Notes: generated by a model not told the origin, from the letters alone. 64,000 nucleotides of DNA from R-RK-3 sp963834945 (GCA_963834945.1 CAWIDT010000005.1:310001-374000), one strand, 5' to 3'; positions 45,137 to 55,127 are shown, numbered from the stretch's first letter. A program made the numbers and translations.

Positions 45137-46123
45137 ATGATGCAGATCAATCGCCGGGCCATTCTGGCCGGAGGGGCGTCGTTTGCGGCGCTTGGCGCCA
45201 TGGGGAAGGCTCAAGCCGCGGATAAGACGAAACTTCGCTTCAGCTGCGCCTTCAACGAGCAGGACCCACGCGCCGACGCCTACAAAGCCTTCGCGGCAGC
45301 AATCAAGGACAGCTTCGATTTCGAGCCCTTTTACAGCAACACGCTGTTCAAGCAGGGCACTGACCTCGTCGCGCTGCAGCGCGGCAATCTGGAGATGTCG
45401 AACCTCGCCCCACAGGACGTCGCCAAGCAGCTTGCCGCCTGGTCGCTGATGACTTCGGCCTATCTGTTCCGCGACGCGGACCATTTGAAGAAGACGTTCC
45501 AATCCGATATCGGCAAGGAATTCGTCGCGATGGCGCGGGAGAAGCTCGACATCCAGATCGTGACGCCGGTCTATTTTGGAACCCGGCAGGTCAATCTAAA
45601 GCCCGAGAAGGAGATCAAGACGCCTGCGGACATGGCCGGCATCAAGCTGCGCATGCCGGGCGGCGAGTTCTGGCAATTCCTGGGTGAGGCGCTCGGTGCC
45701 AGTCCGACGCCGGTCGCCTTCGCCGAGGTCTACACCGCCCTGCAGACCGGCGCCATCGACGGGCAGGACAACCCGCTTGTCACATCCAAGGTGATGAAAT
45801 TCGACGAGGTGACGACCCAGTTCGTGCTGACCTCGCATCTGGTCGCCTACGATGTGATGGCGGTGGCCGGCAAGGTCTGGGACGCGATGAAGCCGGATGA
45901 GCAGGCCAAATTCCAGGCGGCGGCTGAGCAGGCCATTGGCGACTATGTCGTGAAGTATAACGCCTTGGAGCAGGAGACGCTCGAGGGCTTCAAGAAAGAG
46001 GGCAAGAAGATTTACACCCCAGACGTTGCGGCCTTCCGCGCCACCGCGCAGAAGAAATACGAGGAGAAATACGGCGGCGACTGGCCGAAGGGCGCGCTAG
46101 CCAAGATCAACGCCATTAGTTAG
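45137..46123 (+). CDS. TRAP transporter substrate-binding protein, DctP family
   Basis: Periplasmic receptor of 328 residues with a Tat-type leader (MMQINRRAILAGGASFAALG). The DctP fold is shown by LVALQRGNLEMSNLAPQDV, GIKLRMPGGEFW (carboxylate-binding Arg), and EVYTALQTGAIDGQDNPL. It is first in an operon with the two TRAP permeases and three genes of quinate/shikimate breakdown, so quinate, shikimate or a related hydroxy-acid is the likely ligand. A start at 45140 is equally possible. Confidence 0.9.
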   Translation: MMQINRRAILAGGASFAALGAMGKAQAADKTKLRFSCAFNEQDPRADAYKAFAAAIKDSFDFEPFYSNTLFKQGTDLVALQRGNLEMSNLAPQDVAKQLAAWSLMTSAYLFRDADHLKKTFQSDIGKEFVAMAREKLDIQIVTPVYFGTRQVNLKPEKEIKTPADMAGIKLRMPGGEFWQFLGEALGASPTPVAFAEVYTALQTGAIDGQDNPLVTSKVMKFDEVTTQFVLTSHLVAYDVMAVAGKVWDAMKPDEQAKFQAAAEQAIGDYVVKYNALEQETLEGFKKEGKKIYTPDVAAFRATAQKKYEEKYGGDWPKGALAKINAIS

Positions 46124-46156
46124 AGCACGATCATTTGAGATGGATGTAATTTTCGT

Positions 46157-46182
46157 AATTCCCGCGAAGGTGCGCGGGGATT
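46157..46182. repeat. Hairpin between TRAP receptor and permease genes
   Basis: AATTCCCGCG, loop AAGGTG, CGCGGGGATT; one mismatch. It resembles the REP-like element at 16.2 kb. Its position after a receptor gene could stabilise the receptor mRNA or reduce readthrough into the permeases. Confidence 0.5.
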
Positions 46183-46260
46183 GCGACTGGGCGAACGACT
46201 GGGGCATCGCCGGCCGTCAATCAGGCGGCCGGCTCAACGCGGCCGGCAACGGGTGCAAAG

Positions 46261-46776
46261 ATGAGCCGATTTTCGCGCATGGGCGCCTGGCTGCGGCGCA
46301 GGGCGGAGAATGTGCTGGTGCTTCTCCTCACCATCATGTTCGTCGCCTTTGTGATCCAGATCGTGTCCCGCTATGTGTTCAACTTTCCGGTCGGCTGGAC
46401 TTATGAGGTCAGCCTGCTGACCTGGCTGTGGGCTGTGCTGTGGGGCGCCGCCTTCGTGCTGACGGAAGAGGAGGAGATCCGTTTCGACATCATCTACAGC
46501 CTCGTCGGACCGCTGACCCGGCGCGTCTTCGCCGTGCTGTCGGGCGTCGCACTGCTCGTCCTCTATACGGCATCGCTTCCCGCCGTGGTCAGCTACGTCA
46601 CCTTCATGAAAGTGGAGCGCTCGCCCCAGCTCCATATCCGCTTCGATGTCCTCTATTCGATCTATGTCATCTTCGCGGTCGCGGTGATCGTCCGCTACGT
46701 CTGGATCGTCTGGTCGGCCCTGCGCGGCAGGCTGCCGGAGACAGCCGACACCATCACATCCCATTCCGGCCAATGA
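46261..46776 (+). CDS. TRAP transporter small permease, DctQ type
   Basis: A 171-residue four-helix membrane protein with VGWTYEVSLLTWLWAVLWG, the DctQ helix-2 signature, and EEEIRFDIIYSLVGP. The stop overlaps the DctM start (ATGA at 46773). With the next gene it forms the membrane part of the TRAP transporter. Confidence 0.9.
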   Translation: MSRFSRMGAWLRRRAENVLVLLLTIMFVAFVIQIVSRYVFNFPVGWTYEVSLLTWLWAVLWGAAFVLTEEEEIRFDIIYSLVGPLTRRVFAVLSGVALLVLYTASLPAVVSYVTFMKVERSPQLHIRFDVLYSIYVIFAVAVIVRYVWIVWSALRGRLPETADTITSHSGQ

Positions 46777-48074
46777 GCTTCGCCAGCCCCTTCTCCCTCG
46801 CATTGTGGGCGCTCACCATACTGGCCGTCCTCGGGCTGCCGATCGGCCATGCGATGATCGCGGCCTCGATCCTCTATCTGTGGCTCGCCGGGCTCGACAT
46901 GGGCACCGCCGCCGAGCAGCTTCTCAACGGCCTCTACAACAGCTATGTGCTGCTGGCGGTGCCGCTGTTCCTGTTCGCGGCGGAGCTGATGAATGTCGGA
47001 TCGATGTCCGAGCGGCTCCTGCGCTTCTGCAATGCCACCGTCGGCCGGTTTCGCGGCGGGCTCGGCCACGTAGCGATCTTCCAGGGCGTGATCTTCGCCG
47101 GCATCTCCGGCTCAGCGGTCGCCGACGTCGCCGGCATCGGGCGCATCGTCATCAAGATGATGACGACCGACGGGCGCTATCCGACCGCCTATGCCGCAGC
47201 GATTACGGCCGCCGCCGCCGTCATTGCCCCGATCATTCCGCCCTCCATCCCGATGGTGCTGTTCGCGCTGGTTTCGGACGCCTCGATCGGCTTCCTGTTC
47301 CTGGGCGGCATCCTTCCTGGCCTGCTGATGGGCGTCGGGCTGATGCTGGTGAACCTCATCATCGCGCGCCGGCGCAATTTCCCCGTGGAGCAGCCGCCTG
47401 CCGCCGGGGAATGGCCATCCATTCTCGCCGATGCGCTGCCGGCGCTGATGATCCCGGTGATCCTGCTGGTCGGCATCCGCATGGGCGTGATGACGCCCAC
47501 CGAGGCCGCCGCCGTCGCCGCCGTCTATGCCTATTTCATCTCCGTCGTGCTCTATCGCAGCATCAGCCTCAGGCAGACCTATTACGCCCTGCTGCAGAGC
47601 GCTCGCTCGACCGCCTCCATCGGCATGCTGATCGCGGGTGCGCTGGTGTTCAACTATGTCATCACCGTCGAGAACATCCCCCAGACCGTCAGCCAGATTC
47701 TGGGCGCTTATCATCTGTCGCAGACCACGTTCCTGCTGGCGGTGAACCTCATCCTCCTGGTGCTGGGGTGCCTGCTCGAAGGCAGCACCATCCTGCTCGT
47801 CATCGTGCCGATCTTCATTCCGACCGCAAAGGCGCTTGGGATCGACCTCGTGCATTTCGGCGTCGTGGTGGTGTTCAACATCATGGTGGGGCTGATCACG
47901 CCGCCTTATGGCCTTCTCTTGTTCATCGTCGCCAATGTCTCGCGCGCGCCGTTCAAGGATATCGTCGCGGAAACGCTCCCCTTCGCTTTCATCATGATCG
48001 TCGCGCTGGCGCTGATCACCTTCATCCCGGGGATCGTGCTGTGGGTGCCGCACCTTGCCGGTTACAAGGGCTGA
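46773..48074 (+). CDS. TRAP transporter large permease, DctM type
   Basis: A 433-residue permease of about 12 helices. The start at 46773 overlaps the small permease. DctM motifs include AVPLFLFAAELMNVG, GISGSAVADVAGIGRI, AAVIAPIIPPSIPMVLFAL and GLITPPYGLLLFIV. It ends eight bases before the shikimate dehydrogenase start, so transporter and catabolic enzymes share a transcript. Confidence 0.93.
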   Translation: MSFASPFSLALWALTILAVLGLPIGHAMIAASILYLWLAGLDMGTAAEQLLNGLYNSYVLLAVPLFLFAAELMNVGSMSERLLRFCNATVGRFRGGLGHVAIFQGVIFAGISGSAVADVAGIGRIVIKMMTTDGRYPTAYAAAITAAAAVIAPIIPPSIPMVLFALVSDASIGFLFLGGILPGLLMGVGLMLVNLIIARRRNFPVEQPPAAGEWPSILADALPALMIPVILLVGIRMGVMTPTEAAAVAAVYAYFISVVLYRSISLRQTYYALLQSARSTASIGMLIAGALVFNYVITVENIPQTVSQILGAYHLSQTTFLLAVNLILLVLGCLLEGSTILLVIVPIFIPTAKALGIDLVHFGVVVVFNIMVGLITPPYGLLLFIVANVSRAPFKDIVAETLPFAFIMIVALALITFIPGIVLWVPHLAGYKG

Positions 48075-48081
48075 TCCCGCC

Positions 48082-48957
48082 ATGAGACGCGCCCTTGTCG
48101 GCCTAATCGGTGCCAATATCGGAAATTCGCTCTCGCCGGCCATCCATGAGGATGCCTTCGAGGCGGCGGGCATGCGCGGCTATTACCATCTGATGGATTT
48201 GCAACTGGGCAGCGGGCGCAGCCTTCCGGCGCTCCTGGAGGCGGCGCGCATCGCCGGCTTTCTCGGCGTCAACATCACCTTCCCTTGCAAGGAGGATGTG
48301 CTGCCGCTGCTCGACGCGATCTCGGACGAGGCGGCCGAGATCGGTGCCGTCAACACCGTGACCTTCGCCGAAGACGGGCGCACCACAGGATACAACACCG
48401 ATCGCAGCGGATTCCGGCGGGGTTTTAAGGACGCTTTCGGGCGCGCCGCCGCTCGCGGCCGGACCGCGCTGCTGGTGGGAGCGGGCGGTGCCGGCCGGGC
48501 GGTGGCGTTCGCCCTTTTCGATCTCGGGCTGCGCGTTCTCCTCGTCCACGACCAGGACCGCGCGCGTGCCAACGCCCTCGCCACGCTTCTAAACGCCAGG
48601 TACGGCCCGGATTGCTGCCAGGTTGCGGCCGATCTCGGCCCCGCCCTCGCCATGGCGGACGGCGTCGTCAATGCGACGCCCGTTGGCATGCTGGGCGTGC
48701 CGGGCGATCCCGTGCCGATCGATGCCATCGGGCCCCGTCATTTCGTCGCCGACGTGATCTACACCCCGCTCGAGACCGCGCTGGTCAAAGCCGCGCGGGC
48801 GAAGGGCGCCATGGCTGCGGGCGGGGCCGGGATGTGCGTCTATCAGGCCGCCGACGCCTTTCGCCTGTTCACCGGCATAGCGCCCGACATTGCGCGCATG
48901 CATCGCGCCTTCATGGCGGCGGCTGGCGAACGCGAGCAGGCGTTGGGCGGCGCGTGA
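48082..48957 (+). CDS. Quinate/shikimate dehydrogenase (AroE family)
   Basis: A 291-residue NAD(P)-dependent dehydrogenase acting on shikimate or quinate. The substrate site has NSLSPAIHEDAF and NITFPCKEDVLP with the catalytic Lys, plus GYNTDRSGF with the catalytic Asp. The nucleotide-binding loop is LLVGAGGAGRAVAF, with VHDQDRARA after strand 2, where an acidic residue would favour NAD. Its place in a TRAP/AroQ/dehydratase operon argues for a catabolic role (quinate or shikimate to dehydroquinate or dehydroshikimate) rather than aromatic biosynthesis. Confidence 0.85.
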   Translation: MRRALVGLIGANIGNSLSPAIHEDAFEAAGMRGYYHLMDLQLGSGRSLPALLEAARIAGFLGVNITFPCKEDVLPLLDAISDEAAEIGAVNTVTFAEDGRTTGYNTDRSGFRRGFKDAFGRAAARGRTALLVGAGGAGRAVAFALFDLGLRVLLVHDQDRARANALATLLNARYGPDCCQVAADLGPALAMADGVVNATPVGMLGVPGDPVPIDAIGPRHFVADVIYTPLETALVKAARAKGAMAAGGAGMCVYQAADAFRLFTGIAPDIARMHRAFMAAAGEREQALGGA

Positions 48958-48991
48958 ACCGGCACGGCCGCACTCGATTTCGGAGACTGCA

Positions 48992-49474
48992 ATGAACCCA
49001 CGCCTCACCATCCTCAACGGCCCGAGCCTCAATCTGCTCGGGGCGCGCGAGCCGCATATTTACGGCACAACCACTCTCGCCGCCATCGAGGCGAGCTGCC
49101 TGAGCTTTGCCGCCGATTTAGGCGCGGCGCTCGCCTTCCATCAGTCCAACCACGAGGGCGTGCTGGTCGACTTGATCCAGGAGGCACGCCAGGCCGCCGA
49201 TGCGATCATCATCAATCCGGCCGGCTATTCCTTCACCTCGGTCGCTCTGTTCGATGCGCTGAAGACCTTCGAGGGACCGATCATCGAGCTGCATATCACC
49301 AACATCCATGCGCGCGACGAGATGCATCGCCATTCGAAGCTTTCGGCCGCTGCGACGGCGGTGATCTGCGGCTTCGGACCCTATGGCTACATCCTGGCCA
49401 TGCAGGCCGCCATCCGGCTGGTCGGCGCGCTCCCCGACAGCCTGCCGGAGGCAGCGCGGCTGGGGCCTCGATAG
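48992..49474 (+). CDS. aroQ: Type II 3-dehydroquinate dehydratase
   Basis: A 160-residue enzyme interconverting 3-dehydroquinate and 3-dehydroshikimate. The start at 48992 follows a GGAGAC Shine-Dalgarno and gives the standard ILNGPSLNLLGAREPHIYG N-terminus, with catalytic Arg and Tyr. Other signatures are QSNHEGVLVDLIQEA, INPAGYSFTSVAL and ELHITNIHARDEMHRHS with the active-site His. In this operon it links quinate to dehydroshikimate for the dehydratase gene that follows. Confidence 0.93.
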   Translation: MNPRLTILNGPSLNLLGAREPHIYGTTTLAAIEASCLSFAADLGAALAFHQSNHEGVLVDLIQEARQAADAIIINPAGYSFTSVALFDALKTFEGPIIELHITNIHARDEMHRHSKLSAAATAVICGFGPYGYILAMQAAIRLVGALPDSLPEAARLGPR

Positions 49475-49507
49475 GACGCGGGTTGAGTATCGCGAACGGA
49501 GACGGTC

Positions 49508-51398
49508 ATGAGAACGGCAATTGCAACGGTCTGCCTGAGCGGGGCGCTGAAGGAGAAGCTGGAGGCCATCGCCGCCGCGCAGTTCACCGGCGTCGAGATC
49601 TTCGAGAACGACCTGCTCGGCTATCACGGCACGCCGCGCGACGTCCGCCGCATGGTCGAAGACCTCGGGCTCCAGATCATCACCTTCCAGCCGTTCCGCG
49701 ATTTCGAGGGTATGCCCGAGGGCCAGCGCGCCAAGGCGTTCGCCCGCGCCGAGCGCAAATTCGATGTGATGCAGGAACTCGGCTGCGACCTCTTGCTGAT
49801 TTGCAGCAATGTCTCACCGGACGCGCTCGGCGGTATCGACCGCGCCGGCGACGATTTCCGTGAGCTGGGCGAGCGGGCCGCCAAGCGGGGGCTACGCATC
49901 GGCTTCGAGGCGCTGGCCTGGGGACGGCACATCAACGACTACCGCGATGCCTGGGAGGTGGTCCGCCGCGCCGATCATCCCTCCATCGGCCTGGTGCTGG
50001 AACTCGTTCCACACGCTGGTCCGCAAGACCGATCTGAGGCCCATGCGCGCCATCCCCCGCGACCGTATCTTCCTCGTCCAGATCGCCGATGCCCCGCTCA
50101 TCGACTTGGATTATCTCTCCTGGAGCCGGCATTACCGCTGCTTTCCAGGCCAGGGCGAACTGCCGGTCGATGCCTTCATGGAAGCGCTGCAGGCGACCGG
50201 CTATGACGGCCTGCTGTCGCACGAGATCTTCAGCGATCGCTTCCGCGCCGGCTCGGCGCGCGGCGTTGCGCTCGACGGCCAACGCTCGTTCATCTTCCTG
50301 CTCGACGAGCTGCGCCGCAAGACTGGCACCCCCGTCGCGGGTCTGCCCGAGCTGCCCCCACGCGCCACATGCCTGGGCATCGCGTTCGTCGAATTCGCGA
50401 TGGACGAGACGGCGGCAGCCGCCTTCGAGACGCTGCTGCGCGGCCTCGGCTTTCATAAGGCCGGCACCCACAAGACCAAGGCCGTCACCCGCTGGAAGCA
50501 GGGCGACATCAACCTCGTGGTGAACCGCGAGAAGGAAGGCTTCGCGCATGCCTTCAACATCACCCACGGCTCGGCTGTGTGCGCGATCGGCCTGCGCGTG
50601 GAGGATGCCGCCGCGACCGTGGAGCGGGCGATCAAGCTGCTCGACCAGCCCTTCAAGCAGGCCGTCGGGCCGGGCGAGCTGGATATGCCGGCCGTGCGCG
50701 GGCTGGAGGGGAGTCTGGTGTATTTCGTCGACGCCAGCAGCGCGCCGACCAGCATTTGGGACATCGATTTTCACCCCGCCGCCACCGACCCGCAGGCGTT
50801 GGACGCGGGGCTCCTGCGCTGCGACCATATCTCCCAGTCCATGCAGGATGAAGAGATGCTGACCTGGCTGCTGTTCTACACCTCGCTGCTTCAGGTCGAT
50901 AAGACGCCGGTGCGCGACGTCATCGATCCCGGCGGCATCGTCCAGAGCCAGGTGGTGTCGACCAGCGATGGGTGCTTGCGGCTCGTGCTCAACGCCTCGC
51001 AGAGCCGGCACACGCTCGCCTCCCGCTTCCTGCACCAGCTCTTCGGCTCGGGCGTGCAGCATATCGCTCTGGCGACGGACGACATCTTCGCCACGGCTGA
51101 GCGCATGCGCGCCAATGGCGTGCCGCTTCTCCCCATTCCGAAGAACTATTACGACGACCTGGAGGCTTGTGGAGACCTTACCGCTGAGGAGATTGCCCGG
51201 CTGCGCGAGAACAATATCCTCTACGATCGGCACGGAACCGGGGAATATTTCCAGATCTATACTGAGGCATCGGAAGCCGGATTTTTCTTCGAGATCGTGG
51301 AACGGCGAGACTATTCCGGTTTTGGCGAAGTCAATGCGCCGATCCGCCTTTCAGCCCAGACGCGACTGGCGCCAGACCCGGCAATACCAAGCCGGTGA
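49508..51398 (+). CDS. 3-Dehydroshikimate dehydratase (TIM barrel fused to HPPD-like domain), single frameshift
   Basis: Converts 3-dehydroshikimate to protocatechuate in QsuB/QuiC-type enzymes. The N-terminal sugar-isomerase-like TIM barrel (AQFTGVEIFENDLL, ITFQPFRDFEGM, GFEALAWGRHINDY) carries the dehydratase metal site. The C-terminal half is a vicinal-oxygen-chelate, HPPD-like domain with probable metal ligands in LRCDHISQS, GVQHIALATDD and FFFEIVERR. The first frame runs 49508-50206 and the second to 51398. They join near 50002, where IGLVLE must continue as NSFHTLVRKTDLRPMRAIPRDR, one base out of frame. The joined length of about 629 residues is normal for the family. It completes quinate/shikimate breakdown to protocatechuate. 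Confidence 0.83.
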
Positions 51399-51883
51399 CA
51401 TGTTATTTATACGGCGCACCGAAGGCCGCGGCGCAAACTTGATATTTTGCCAGCCAATTTTGCGAGGCTGCGCCGCAAATAGGGGCGAAATTGAACACTG
51501 AAGAATGCCAGCGTCAGCGTCCCGTTTGCCCCATCAGCCGCCTTCTATCCGGAGCAGATCCGTGCGCTGCACGCTCTTTCCTCAACGCCCTTTTCTGACG
51601 GCTTGGGTTACGGCGAGGGTGCGCTCTTCCCTGGACCGTAAGGGATTTCTCGCTAATGGATGCGGTCACCGTTCGGCTTGGCGGCGGGCGCGACGGGCGG
51701 TCCATACGGGCGGCGGTCATTAGGTCCACATCACTGTTCGGTGAACCGTCACATTTTCTTTCCATTGCCAGCACGACCCCCTAAGATGCATGCAAGCTGA
51801 ACATAGCTTCAACGACAGCAAGCACGCGAGCGAGGTTCACTCACGCGAGGCACGACAAGCTGAAAAACAATGGGGAGGACCTG
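51399..51883. other. Intergenic region, promoter of the branched-chain-type importer
   Basis: About 480 bases without a credible gene; short frames on both strands are Arg/Ser-rich artefacts. It should hold the promoter for the ABC importer starting at 51884. A purine-rich AATGGGGAGGACCTG segment just before that ATG provides the ribosome-binding site. Confidence 0.45.
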
Positions 51884-53149
51884 ATGAAAGCTGGAATTCT
51901 TACCGGAAAAGTCAATCGCCGCACGGTGATAAAAACCGCGGTTGCGGCCGGCGTCGCACAAATGGCGGCGCCATTCATTATCACCGCGCGGGCCGCGGAC
52001 ACGGTGAAGATCGGGCTCGACAATCCGCTGACCGGCCCCTACGCCGCGCTCGGCAAAAATGAGCTGATCGGCGCCCAGCTGGCCATCGAGCAGATCAACG
52101 CCAAGGGCGGCATTCTCGGTCGCCAGGTCGAACTTCTGGTCGAGGATTCCACCAGTGGCGACGCCGGCACGGCCGTCCAAAAGGCCCGCAAGCTGATCGA
52201 TCGGGATCAGGTCAGCTTCCTGGTCGGCAACATCAACTCCGCCCTCGCGCAGGCCATCGCCAATGTCGCTTTTGAGAAGAGCGTTTTCCATGTCGTGCCG
52301 GGCGGCCACACCAATTCGGTGACCGGTTCCAATTGCCATTGGAACGTGTTCCGCATCTGCAACACCACGCAGATGGAAGCCAGTGCCGTAGCCGGTTCGC
52401 TGATCAAGAACGCCGGCAAGAAGTGGTATTATCTGACGCCGGATTACGCCTTCGGCCATACGCTGCAGGCGGGCCTCGAAAAGGCGTCGGCCAAGCTCGG
52501 CGGAACCAAGGTCGGCGGCGATCTTACCCCGCTTGGCACCACCGATTATTCCTCCTATCTGATCAAGGCGCAGGCGGCGAACCCGGATGTGATCATCTTC
52601 CTGCAAGCAGGCGACGATGCAGTCAACGCGCTGAAGCAGGCGGTGCAGTTCGGCCTGGACAAGAAGTTCCACCTTGCCGGCGCGCAGCAGGAACTCGAAG
52701 TGCTGCTCGGTCTGCCGCCGGAGGCCCGCATCGGCACCTGGGTGTTCGAGTGGTACTGGAAGCAGGCGAATGTTCCCCATGTTGCGGAATTCGTCGCCGA
52801 GGTGCGCAAAAAGAGCGGCGGCCATGTACCGACGGCGCGGACCTGGTTCGGCTACGCGGCGCTCCATACCTGCGCGCTTGCGGCCGCCCAGGCGAAAGAC
52901 CTCGATGCGGTGAAGATGGCCAAGGCCATGCAGGGCTTCAAGCTGCCGCCGGAAGTCGCGCTGATGCCGGACGGCGCCTATTTCCGCGCCGGGCAGGGCC
53001 AGCTCATTCCCGACCTGTTCGTCGGGCAGGCGCAATCGAAGGGCGCCGACGACCCGGAAGATCTTTTCTCCGTGCAAGAAATCGTCAAAGGCGCCGACGT
53101 CGCCGAAACGCTGGAAGAGACCGGCTGCAAGCAGACGTGGCCATCGTGA
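51884..53149 (+). CDS. Branched-chain-amino-acid-type ABC receptor (LivK/amide family)
   Basis: Periplasmic binding protein of 421 residues with a Tat-like leader (NRRTVIKTAVAAG, cleavage after ITARA). The mature N-terminus KIGLDNPLTGPYAALGKNELIGA and QLAIEQINAKGGILGRQVELL are classic for Peripla_BP_6. QVSFLVGNINSALAQAIANVA and GTTDYSSYLIKAQAANPDVI follow. This group binds branched-chain amino acids, amides, urea or aromatic acids; the ligand is not evident. Four transporter genes follow, after a perfect hairpin. Confidence 0.9.
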   Translation: MKAGILTGKVNRRTVIKTAVAAGVAQMAAPFIITARAADTVKIGLDNPLTGPYAALGKNELIGAQLAIEQINAKGGILGRQVELLVEDSTSGDAGTAVQKARKLIDRDQVSFLVGNINSALAQAIANVAFEKSVFHVVPGGHTNSVTGSNCHWNVFRICNTTQMEASAVAGSLIKNAGKKWYYLTPDYAFGHTLQAGLEKASAKLGGTKVGGDLTPLGTTDYSSYLIKAQAANPDVIIFLQAGDDAVNALKQAVQFGLDKKFHLAGAQQELEVLLGLPPEARIGTWVFEWYWKQANVPHVAEFVAEVRKKSGGHVPTARTWFGYAALHTCALAAAQAKDLDAVKMAKAMQGFKLPPEVALMPDGAYFRAGQGQLIPDLFVGQAQSKGADDPEDLFSVQEIVKGADVAETLEETGCKQTWPS

Positions 53150-53235
53150 GAGCCGTCAGGCCGGGCGCCGCCGCATTCGAGGCGCCCGGAATTTCGATTG
53201 GGGACGGGGGACTTACAATTCACAGATGCCTGTGT

Positions 53236-53259
53236 TAAGCCCGCGCTAGCGCGGGCTTA
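53236..53259. terminator. Perfect 24-base palindrome between receptor and permease genes
   Basis: TAAGCCCGCG-CTAG-CGCGGGCTTA, with TATATT following. It has the stem of an intrinsic terminator but only a weak U tract. It probably gives partial termination or mRNA protection, keeping receptor expression above permease expression. Confidence 0.6.
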
Positions 53260-53304
53260 TATTATGTCGGGCGGCAAGCGGGCGGTCACGATGCCATCAC
53301 TCCA

Positions 53305-54171
53305 ATGACACAGCTCATTCTCTTCAACATTTTCAACGGCCTCATAGTCGGCGCCTTCTACGCTCTCATGGCGCTTGGCCTGTCGCTCATCCTCAATCTC
53401 TCCGGGGTGATCAATTTCGCCCATGGTGGCTTCCTGGCGATCGGCGGCTATCTCGCCTACACGATGATTCCGTATGTCGGCTTCTGGGGCGCGCTCGTCC
53501 TGGCGCCGGTCCTGACCGCCGCAATCGGCCTTATCGTCGAGCGCGTGCTGATCCGCCGGCTCTATGGGCGCGATCCGCTATATAGCCTGCTGCTGACCTT
53601 CGGCCTCGCCTTCATGATCGAGGACGGCACGCGCTTCATCTGGGGGGCTCAAAGCCTGCCGTTCCAGGTTCCCGCCTGGCTGGTGACACCGCTGTCCAGC
53701 GACTATTTTTTCCTGACCGGCTACCGGCTTTTCATGGTTCTGGTGGTTGCGATCGCCGTGACCGGACTGTTCCTGATCCTGGGCAACACCCGGCTCGGCA
53801 TCCGCATTCGTGCCGGTACGCTCGATCTCGAAACCGTGTCGGTGCTCGGCGTCAATGTGCGGGTGTTGCGCAACATGAATTTCGGCCTGGGGATCTATCT
53901 CGCCGGCCTCGCGGGCGTGCTGGCGGTCGGCCAGCTCGGGCTGCAACCGACCATCGGCGCCTCGCTCATCATGCCGAGTTTCGTCGCCATCATCGTCGGC
54001 GGTCTGGGAAGCCTGCCGGGCACATTGCTCGGCGGATTGCTGATCGGTGTCGCCTCGGGCATCACCACGGTGTTCTTCCCGTCGGCGACCGAGGCAGTGA
54101 TTTACGTCATGATGGCCCTCGTCCTTTTGGTCCGGCCACGAGGTCTTCTTGGTGAGGAGGGTAAATTCTAG
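53305..54171 (+). CDS. Branched-chain-type ABC permease, LivH
   Basis: A 288-residue permease of about eight helices. The LivH N-terminus is NIFNGLIVGAFYALMALGLSLI, with GVINFAHGGFLAIGGY, the Glu-Ala-Ala-like loop in a VLRNMNFGLGIYLAGLAGVLA segment, and a C-terminal GGLGSLPGTLLGGLLIGV. The stop TAG overlaps the GTG start of the LivM gene by one base. It pairs with LivM. Confidence 0.92.
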   Translation: MTQLILFNIFNGLIVGAFYALMALGLSLILNLSGVINFAHGGFLAIGGYLAYTMIPYVGFWGALVLAPVLTAAIGLIVERVLIRRLYGRDPLYSLLLTFGLAFMIEDGTRFIWGAQSLPFQVPAWLVTPLSSDYFFLTGYRLFMVLVVAIAVTGLFLILGNTRLGIRIRAGTLDLETVSVLGVNVRVLRNMNFGLGIYLAGLAGVLAVGQLGLQPTIGASLIMPSFVAIIVGGLGSLPGTLLGGLLIGVASGITTVFFPSATEAVIYVMMALVLLVRPRGLLGEEGKF

Positions 54172-55123
54172 TGAACGGCCTCGGTCTCAACAGGCAGGTG
54201 GCGAACCTGGTGGTGTGGCTGCTGCTGCTCGGGATGCCGTTCTGGCTTCCCGCAATTGGCGGCTACACCGAACTCGGCAGCCGCGTGGTCGTCCTCGGCC
54301 TCGCGGCGATGTCGCTGAATTTTCTGCTCGGCTATACCGGCGTGCTGTCCTTTGGCCACGCCGCCTATTTCGGGCTCGGCGCTTATGGAGCGGGCATGAC
54401 GATCCGCTATCTCGTGCCAAGTACGGCCCTTAGCATCGTCGTCGGAACCCTCGTCGGGACAGTAGCGGCCGCCATCATCGGCCCGCTGATCGTGCGCTTG
54501 CGCGGCGTCTATTTCGCCATGGTGACCATCGCCTTCGGGCAGGTGTTCTATTTCATCACCTTTCGCTGGAACTCCGTCACCGGCGGCGATGACGGCCTGA
54601 CCGGTTGGTCCCGGCAGCCTCTGGATTTCGGCTTCGCCACCATCGACATTCTGCATAGCCCCATCACCTTCTACTACCTGCTTCTGGCGGTTTTTGCCGT
54701 CGCGGTCGGTGTGATGGCGTGGCTGCTCAACTCGCCCTTCGGCCGCACGCTGATCGCGATCCGCGAGAACGAGCGGCGCGCCCGTTTCCTCGGCATCCCG
54801 GTCGACCAGCACATCTGGATGTCATGGGTGATTTCCTGCGCTTTCGTCAGTCTTGCCGGAGCGCTCTATGCCTTGCTCAACAATTTCGTCGACCCGCGCG
54901 CGCTTTACTGGACCCAGTCCGGCGATTTCGTGATCATGGCCGTGCTGGGCGGCATGCGCTCCTTCTGGGGTCCGCTGCTCGGCGCCGCGATTTTCGTCGT
55001 GCTGCAGGATTACCTGTCAAGCCAAACCCAGAACTGGATGTCGTTCGTCGGCCTCTTCTTCGTGCTTGTCGTGCTGTTCTTCCCGCGCGGCGTGCTGGGC
55101 GTGTTCGGCCGGAGGGCCGCATC

Positions 55124-55127
<4 letters not shown>
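54171..55127 (+). CDS. Branched-chain-type ABC permease, LivM
   Basis: A 318-residue permease starting with GTG in the stop of LivH. LivM hallmarks: LNFLLGYTGVLSFGHAAYFGLGAY, RLRGVYFAMVTIAFGQ, SPFGRTLIAIRENERRARFLGI (the coupling loop) and GGMRSFWGPLLGAAIF. The stop overlaps the LivG start (ATGA at 55124). Confidence 0.92.
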
